Below, piece after piece: positions 6,622 through 9,312 of a stretch of DNA of 9,312 nucleotides (positions are counted from its first letter, which is position 1; each line of letters opens with the position of its first letter). Source of the stretch: Campylobacteraceae bacterium (lineage in GTDB: Bacteria > Campylobacterota > Campylobacteria > Campylobacterales > Sulfurovaceae); contig JALVQH010000316.1 in NCBI GenBank assembly GCA_027031505.1, positions 1 to 9,312 of the forward strand. Direction: 5' to 3'. The position numbers and the translations under genes are program-made. The notes under the pieces were generated by a model. The model searched no databases, had not been told where the DNA came from, and saw only the letters and a program-made list of their open reading frames with translations.

Positions 6622-7604
6622 TGGAAGTAACATACCTCGGCGTCATTATCAAAGCGATCCTGATCCTTGCGATCATCTCAGCTGTAGCCGGATTCGGCAC
6701 CTATATTGAACGGAAAATTCTTGCCTTCATGCAGCGGCGACTGGGGCCGATGCATGTCGGGCCGTACGGCTTGCTCCAGATAGCAGCCGACGGGATCAAG
6801 CTCTTCACCAAAGAGGACTTCATTCCTCAGAATGCCAACAAACTGATCTTTATGATCGCACCGATCATCACAGCAGCGACGGCTTTTATCGCTCTTTCGG
6901 CAGTGCCGGTATTTCCGGACTTTACGATCTTCGGGATCTTTGTCCCTTCGGTTGCTTCCGATATCAACATCGGGATATTGTTTGTCCTCGGGATGATGGC
7001 GGCCGGCCTCTACGGACCCCTGCTGGCCGGAATGAGCCAGGCCAACAAATGGGGGCTGATCGGTGCTGCACGTACGGCTGCGCAGTTTGTCAGCTATGAA
7101 GTGGTCACCGGTTTGTCCCTGCTGGCACCGATCATGATGGTTGGATCGCTTTCGTTGATCGATTTTAATCATTACAACGAAACGCATGCATGGATGGTGT
7201 TTACGCAGCCGTTGGCATTTGTCCTCTTTTTGATCGCCGGATTTGCCGAGACCAACCGGACGCCGTTTGACCTGCTCGAGCATGAAGCCGAAGTGGTTGC
7301 GGGATACGCTACCGAATACAGCGGAATGCGCTGGGGAATGTTTTTTATCGGCGAATACGCCAACATGATCACGATCGCAGTGCTTGCGTCGATCGTGTTT
7401 CTTGGCGGCTATACCGATCTGGGATTTATTCCCGGCTGGCTGGCCATCATCCTCAAAATTGCCTTCATGTTCTTCCTGATGCTGTGGGTGCGTGCTTCCT
7501 GGCCGCATGTGCGACCGGATCAGTTCATGTGGCTTGCGTGGAAAGTTTTAATGCCATTAGCCGTGATCAATGTTGTAATTACCGGCATCGTGATCATGGT
7601 GTAA
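6618..7604 (+). CDS. nuoH: NADH-quinone oxidoreductase subunit H
   Basis: 328 residues, the normal NuoH length. It is the membrane subunit that joins the peripheral arm to the proton-pumping arm and helps form the quinone chamber. Diagnostic stretches: ERKILAFMQRRLGP at 31-44 followed by GPYGLLQ and ADGIKLFTKED (58-68), and AETNRTPFDLLEHEAEVV (210-227) followed by GYATEYSGM, the acidic loop near the quinone site. About eight hydrophobic segments are seen, at roughly 7-28, 75-97, 116-137, 160-182, 197-210, 240-263, 272-291 and 308-327. It overlaps nuoG copy 2 by ATGA, and again has tandem ATGs; the one at 6621 has the better distance (6 bases) from AAAGGG (6609-6614). Nothing suggests truncation. 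Assignment is secure; the exact start is uncertain by one codon. Confidence 0.97.
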   Translation: MMEVTYLGVIIKAILILAIISAVAGFGTYIERKILAFMQRRLGPMHVGPYGLLQIAADGIKLFTKEDFIPQNANKLIFMIAPIITAATAFIALSAVPVFPDFTIFGIFVPSVASDINIGILFVLGMMAAGLYGPLLAGMSQANKWGLIGAARTAAQFVSYEVVTGLSLLAPIMMVGSLSLIDFNHYNETHAWMVFTQPLAFVLFLIAGFAETNRTPFDLLEHEAEVVAGYATEYSGMRWGMFFIGEYANMITIAVLASIVFLGGYTDLGFIPGWLAIILKIAFMFFLMLWVRASWPHVRPDQFMWLAWKVLMPLAVINVVITGIVIMV

Positions 7605-7610
7605 GGAGAG
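7603..7610 (+). promoter_or_regulatory. Ribosome binding site of nuoI
   Basis: AAGGAGAG overlaps the nuoH TAA and lies 3 bases before the nuoI ATG (5 from the GGAG core). It is a strong match to the anti-Shine-Dalgarno complement and fixes the nuoI start. Confidence 0.85.
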
Positions 7611-7613
7611 TCG

Positions 7614-8237
7614 ATGAGTTTAGAACAGTTTAAAAACCGTAACGTTGGAGTTCAGCACTACCGTATGCTCGATCTGTCCCATACGCCGCAGACGGGATGG
7701 GGACAGTTCAAGCAGGTAGTACGCCGCACACTGAGTCTGGAGCTTTTCGTGGGATTGAAGGTCACGCTTCGTGAGATGACCAAAGCGCTCTTTTTTGGAA
7801 AAATGCACACCACAAAGTATCCGTTTGAGAAGCTCCCTGTCGGGCCGCGCTACCGCGCGATCCATGAGATGAAGCGCCTGCTGGAAAGCGGTCATTACCG
7901 CTGCATCGGATGTGGATTGTGCGAAAAGATCTGCCCGGCTGATGCGATTCGAATCGAGACCGCCTATGGTGAGGATCAACGCAAACAGGTTCAGGAATAC
8001 ACCATCAATTTCGGCCGATGCATCTTCTGCGGGTATTGTGCCGAAGTGTGTCCGGAGCTGGCTATCGTCCACGGTGGGCGCTATGAGACTGCAAGCGAAC
8101 AGCGGGCAAGTTTCTCTCTGTTTGATGACATGTTGACACCGATCGACCGCCTGAAGGAGCAAAAAGAGTTTCCCGGATACGGTTCAGTTTCGCCCGATGC
8201 GGACAAGCGCATCCATAAAACGCCGCTGGCGTATTAA
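7614..8237 (+). CDS. nuoI: NADH-quinone oxidoreductase subunit I
   Basis: 207 residues. NuoI is the peripheral subunit carrying two [4Fe-4S] clusters (N6a, N6b) that pass electrons from NuoG to terminal cluster N2 in NuoB. Two ferredoxin motifs are visible: C97-C100-C103-C107 followed by Pro (CIGCGLCEKICPADAI) and C136-C139-C142-C146 followed by Pro (CIFCGYCAEVCPELAI). The amphipathic segment at about 30-62 (LELFVGLKVTLREM region) is the usual NuoI helix that lies on the membrane. It is about 25 residues longer than E. coli NuoI (180), mainly in the N-terminal leader and in the tail after residue 155. The start is supported by a strong Shine-Dalgarno AAGGAGAG at 7603-7610 that overlaps the nuoH stop. 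Confidence 0.97.
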   Translation: MSLEQFKNRNVGVQHYRMLDLSHTPQTGWGQFKQVVRRTLSLELFVGLKVTLREMTKALFFGKMHTTKYPFEKLPVGPRYRAIHEMKRLLESGHYRCIGCGLCEKICPADAIRIETAYGEDQRKQVQEYTINFGRCIFCGYCAEVCPELAIVHGGRYETASEQRASFSLFDDMLTPIDRLKEQKEFPGYGSVSPDADKRIHKTPLAY

Positions 8238-8242
8238 GGAGA
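8236..8242 (+). promoter_or_regulatory. Ribosome binding site of nuoJ
   Basis: AAGGAGA begins inside the nuoI stop codon and lies 5 bases before the ATG at 8248. It decides this start against the earlier in-frame ATG at 8197, which has no comparable site and would extend into nuoI. Confidence 0.85.
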
Positions 8243-8247
8243 AAACG

Positions 8248-8802
8248 ATGATACCGTTTGCTTTTTATCTCTTTGCCGTGCTGATCACCGGATTGTTTCT
8301 CGTGGCTGTCCTGAGCAGAAATGTTCTCTATGCTATGACATCACTGGCAGCCGGGATGGTGCTGATCTCCGGTTTGTTTTTCATCCTTGGCGCCGACTTC
8401 CTCGGTGTGGTGCAGCTGATCGTCTATGTGGGTGCCGTGATGGGACTGTATGCATTTGCGATGATGTTTTTTGATGTGAGCCGTGAGGTTCGGGAGACGC
8501 GCAGCAATCCCTGGCTGGTTTTTCTCCTCGGAGGCGGCATTGCCCTGATGCTTGTGGTGATGTTTGCCGCACCCATTGTGGGCGATTCGGTCAAAGCCCT
8601 TTATCCCCCTGTTGCCCATACGACCAACCCTCAGGCGGTAGGGCTGGTGCTCTTCACCAAGTATCTGCTGCCCTTTGAGGTCGCTTCGGTGATGCTGCTT
8701 GTGGCGATGATCGCCGGCATCATCCTTGCCGGCAGGAAAATGGAGATCAGCCTTTCGGCCATGGATGAAGACATCCTGCCGGAGACAAAGGAGAACGCAT
8801 GA
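8248..8802 (+). CDS. nuoJ: NADH-quinone oxidoreductase subunit J
   Basis: 184 residues, all typical of NuoJ, a membrane subunit of the proton-pumping arm next to NuoH, NuoK and NuoA. Five hydrophobic helices are visible at roughly 4-22, 27-47, 52-75, 88-109 and 138-161. The third holds the family signature VQLIVYVGAVMGLYAF (55-70), with Y60 in the helix that carries the pi-bulge in solved complex I structures. The last helix has the usual FEVASVMLLVAMIAGI. The charged C-terminal tail (163-184) faces the cytoplasm by the family topology. The ATG at 8248 is chosen over the in-frame ATG at 8197 because AAGGAGA (8236-8242) sits 5 bases before it and the upstream extension would lie inside nuoI. 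A 10-base gap separates it from nuoI. Confidence 0.96.
   Translation: MIPFAFYLFAVLITGLFLVAVLSRNVLYAMTSLAAGMVLISGLFFILGADFLGVVQLIVYVGAVMGLYAFAMMFFDVSREVRETRSNPWLVFLLGGGIALMLVVMFAAPIVGDSVKALYPPVAHTTNPQAVGLVLFTKYLLPFEVASVMLLVAMIAGIILAGRKMEISLSAMDEDILPETKENA
8788..8794 (+). promoter_or_regulatory. Ribosome binding site of nuoK
   Basis: AAGGAGA within the last codons of nuoJ, 4 bases before the nuoK ATG, which itself overlaps the nuoJ stop as ATGA. The arrangement suggests translational coupling. Confidence 0.8.
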
Positions 8803-9101
8803 TTACCCTCAATCACTATTTGATACTTTCCGGTATCCTGTTTGCCATCGGTCTGACAGGTGTAGTGCGCCGGAGAAATCTGCTGATGCTGTTTTTTGCG
8901 ACGGAGATTATGCTCAACGCCGCCAATATAGCGTTCGCAGCCATCTCAAGCTATCTTCACGATATGAGCGGACAGATGTTTGCGTTTTTCATCATTGCGG
9001 TAGCGGCCAGTGAAGTGGCGGTCGGACTGGGACTGCTGATCCTGCTGTACAAAAAATATGGCACGATTAACTTAGATGACTTTACGATCATGAAGGGGTA
9101 G
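8799..9101 (+). CDS. nuoK: NADH-quinone oxidoreductase subunit K
   Basis: 100 residues, exactly the usual NuoK length. NuoK is a three-helix, MrpC-like subunit in the proton path between the quinone chamber and the antiporter-like subunits. Helices are visible at about 5-22, 27-50 and 59-83. The two glutamates required for proton translocation in E. coli NuoK (E36 and E72) occur at the same positions: ATEIMLN (E36) and ASEVAVGLGL (E72). It overlaps nuoJ by ATGA, with AAGGAGA at 8788-8794 inside the nuoJ 3' end, which implies translational coupling. The stop TAG lies two bases before the nuoL start. Confidence 0.97.
   Translation: MITLNHYLILSGILFAIGLTGVVRRRNLLMLFFATEIMLNAANIAFAAISSYLHDMSGQMFAFFIIAVAASEVAVGLGLLILLYKKYGTINLDDFTIMKG
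9093..9098 (+). promoter_or_regulatory. Ribosome binding site of nuoL
   Basis: AAGGGG in the last codons of nuoK, 5 bases before the ATG at 9104. It supports this start for the truncated nuoL. Confidence 0.7.
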
Positions 9102-9103
9102 AG

Positions 9104-9312
9104 ATGGAAAATTATGTATACATAGCCTTGTTTGCGCCGTTGGCGGGATCGTTGTTTGCCGCCGTGTTTGCGCAACGCCCCAAAGCATTGATTACCGGTG
9201 TGGTGACGTCGACACTGCTTTTTGTTTCGCTGGTTGCTTCGGTGATTCTGCTTAATCATGTCTATCATGAGGGATCCGTCCATGTGACGCTGATGGATTG
9301 GATCACGGCAGG
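9104..9312 (+). CDS. nuoL: NADH-quinone oxidoreductase subunit L, 5' end (truncated by window)
   Basis: Only the first 69 codons plus two bases are present, and the frame is open to the window edge. The product starts MENYVYIALFAPLAGSLFAA, a hydrophobic first helix ending in a short charged turn (QRPKA, about 26-30), then a second helix (about 31-50) and a periplasmic-type segment (HVYHEGSVHVTLMDWI). This fits the N-terminus of NuoL, the largest antiporter-like proton-pumping subunit, and the position directly after nuoK is the standard nuo order. The diagnostic lysine- and glutamate-bearing helices lie outside the window, so the call rests on N-terminal resemblance and synteny. A Shine-Dalgarno AAGGGG (9093-9098) lies 5 bases upstream inside nuoK. 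Confidence 0.9.
   Translation, partial: MENYVYIALFAPLAGSLFAAVFAQRPKALITGVVTSTLLFVSLVASVILLNHVYHEGSVHVTLMDWITA

Noticed and set aside
6678..7508. Minus-strand open frame of 276 codons
   Set aside because: Antisense to nuoH; the product is rich in His, Lys, Arg and Gln, as expected from reading codons for hydrophobic membrane helices backwards.
7602..7613. Possible terminator or promoter in the gaps between nuoH, nuoI and nuoJ
   Set aside because: The gaps are 9 and 10 bases and are filled by ribosome binding sites; no hairpin with a T run or promoter-like pair of boxes fits there.
8197..8247. Earlier nuoJ start at 8197
   Set aside because: It would overlap nuoI by 41 bases and lacks the strong AAGGAGA that precedes 8248.
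1..9312. CRISPR arrays, tRNA or rRNA genes, insertion sequences
   Set aside because: The window is continuous coding sequence of one operon; no regularly spaced repeats, terminal inverted repeats or RNA gene signatures were seen.

Overview
The window is the central and distal part of a respiratory complex I (nuo) operon. All genes are on the + strand, packed end to end with junctions from a 4-base overlap to a 10-base gap, so there is no intergenic stretch to describe. The order is: 3' part of a NuoF-like/GltD-like fusion, nuoG copy 1, nuoG copy 2, nuoH, nuoI, nuoJ, nuoK, and the 5' end of nuoL. The window cuts the operon at both ends. nuoA-D and the rest of the first gene are presumably upstream, and the rest of nuoL plus nuoM/nuoN downstream; neither is visible.

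The likely source is a Campylobacterota (epsilonproteobacterial) chemolithotroph of the Sulfurimonas/Sulfuricurvum/Nitratifractor/Hydrogenimonas type. This is inferred from the layout (two tandem nuoG genes after an unusual NuoF/GltD-type gene) and from the NuoH and NuoI sequences. The base composition looks to be slightly above 50% G+C by eye, which would be high for that group. The assignment is an inference from protein resemblance and is not proven here.

Electron-input arm (1-6621). The first protein begins inside a NuoF-like C-terminal iron-sulfur segment whose cluster N3 motif lacks its third cysteine. It then runs into a complete GltD/NfnB-like flavoprotein with N-terminal Fe-S ligands, an FAD Rossmann fold, an NAD(P)H Rossmann fold and a terminal CxxC. 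Two full-length NuoG proteins follow. Each has the [2Fe-2S] site, the His/Cys3 site, the N7 site and, unlike E. coli or Thermus NuoG, eight cysteines where the single cluster N4 normally sits. That is enough for an additional [4Fe-4S] cluster. The second NuoG also has a charged repetitive insertion and an enlarged loop between its two CxxCxxC groups.

Membrane and connecting arm (6618-9312). NuoH, NuoI, NuoJ, NuoK and the start of NuoL look conventional, including the two key membrane glutamates of NuoK. The proton-pumping module therefore appears standard, while the electron-entry module is remodelled. The most interesting hypothesis is that this complex I accepts electrons through the GltD-like flavoprotein and an altered Fe-S path across NuoG.
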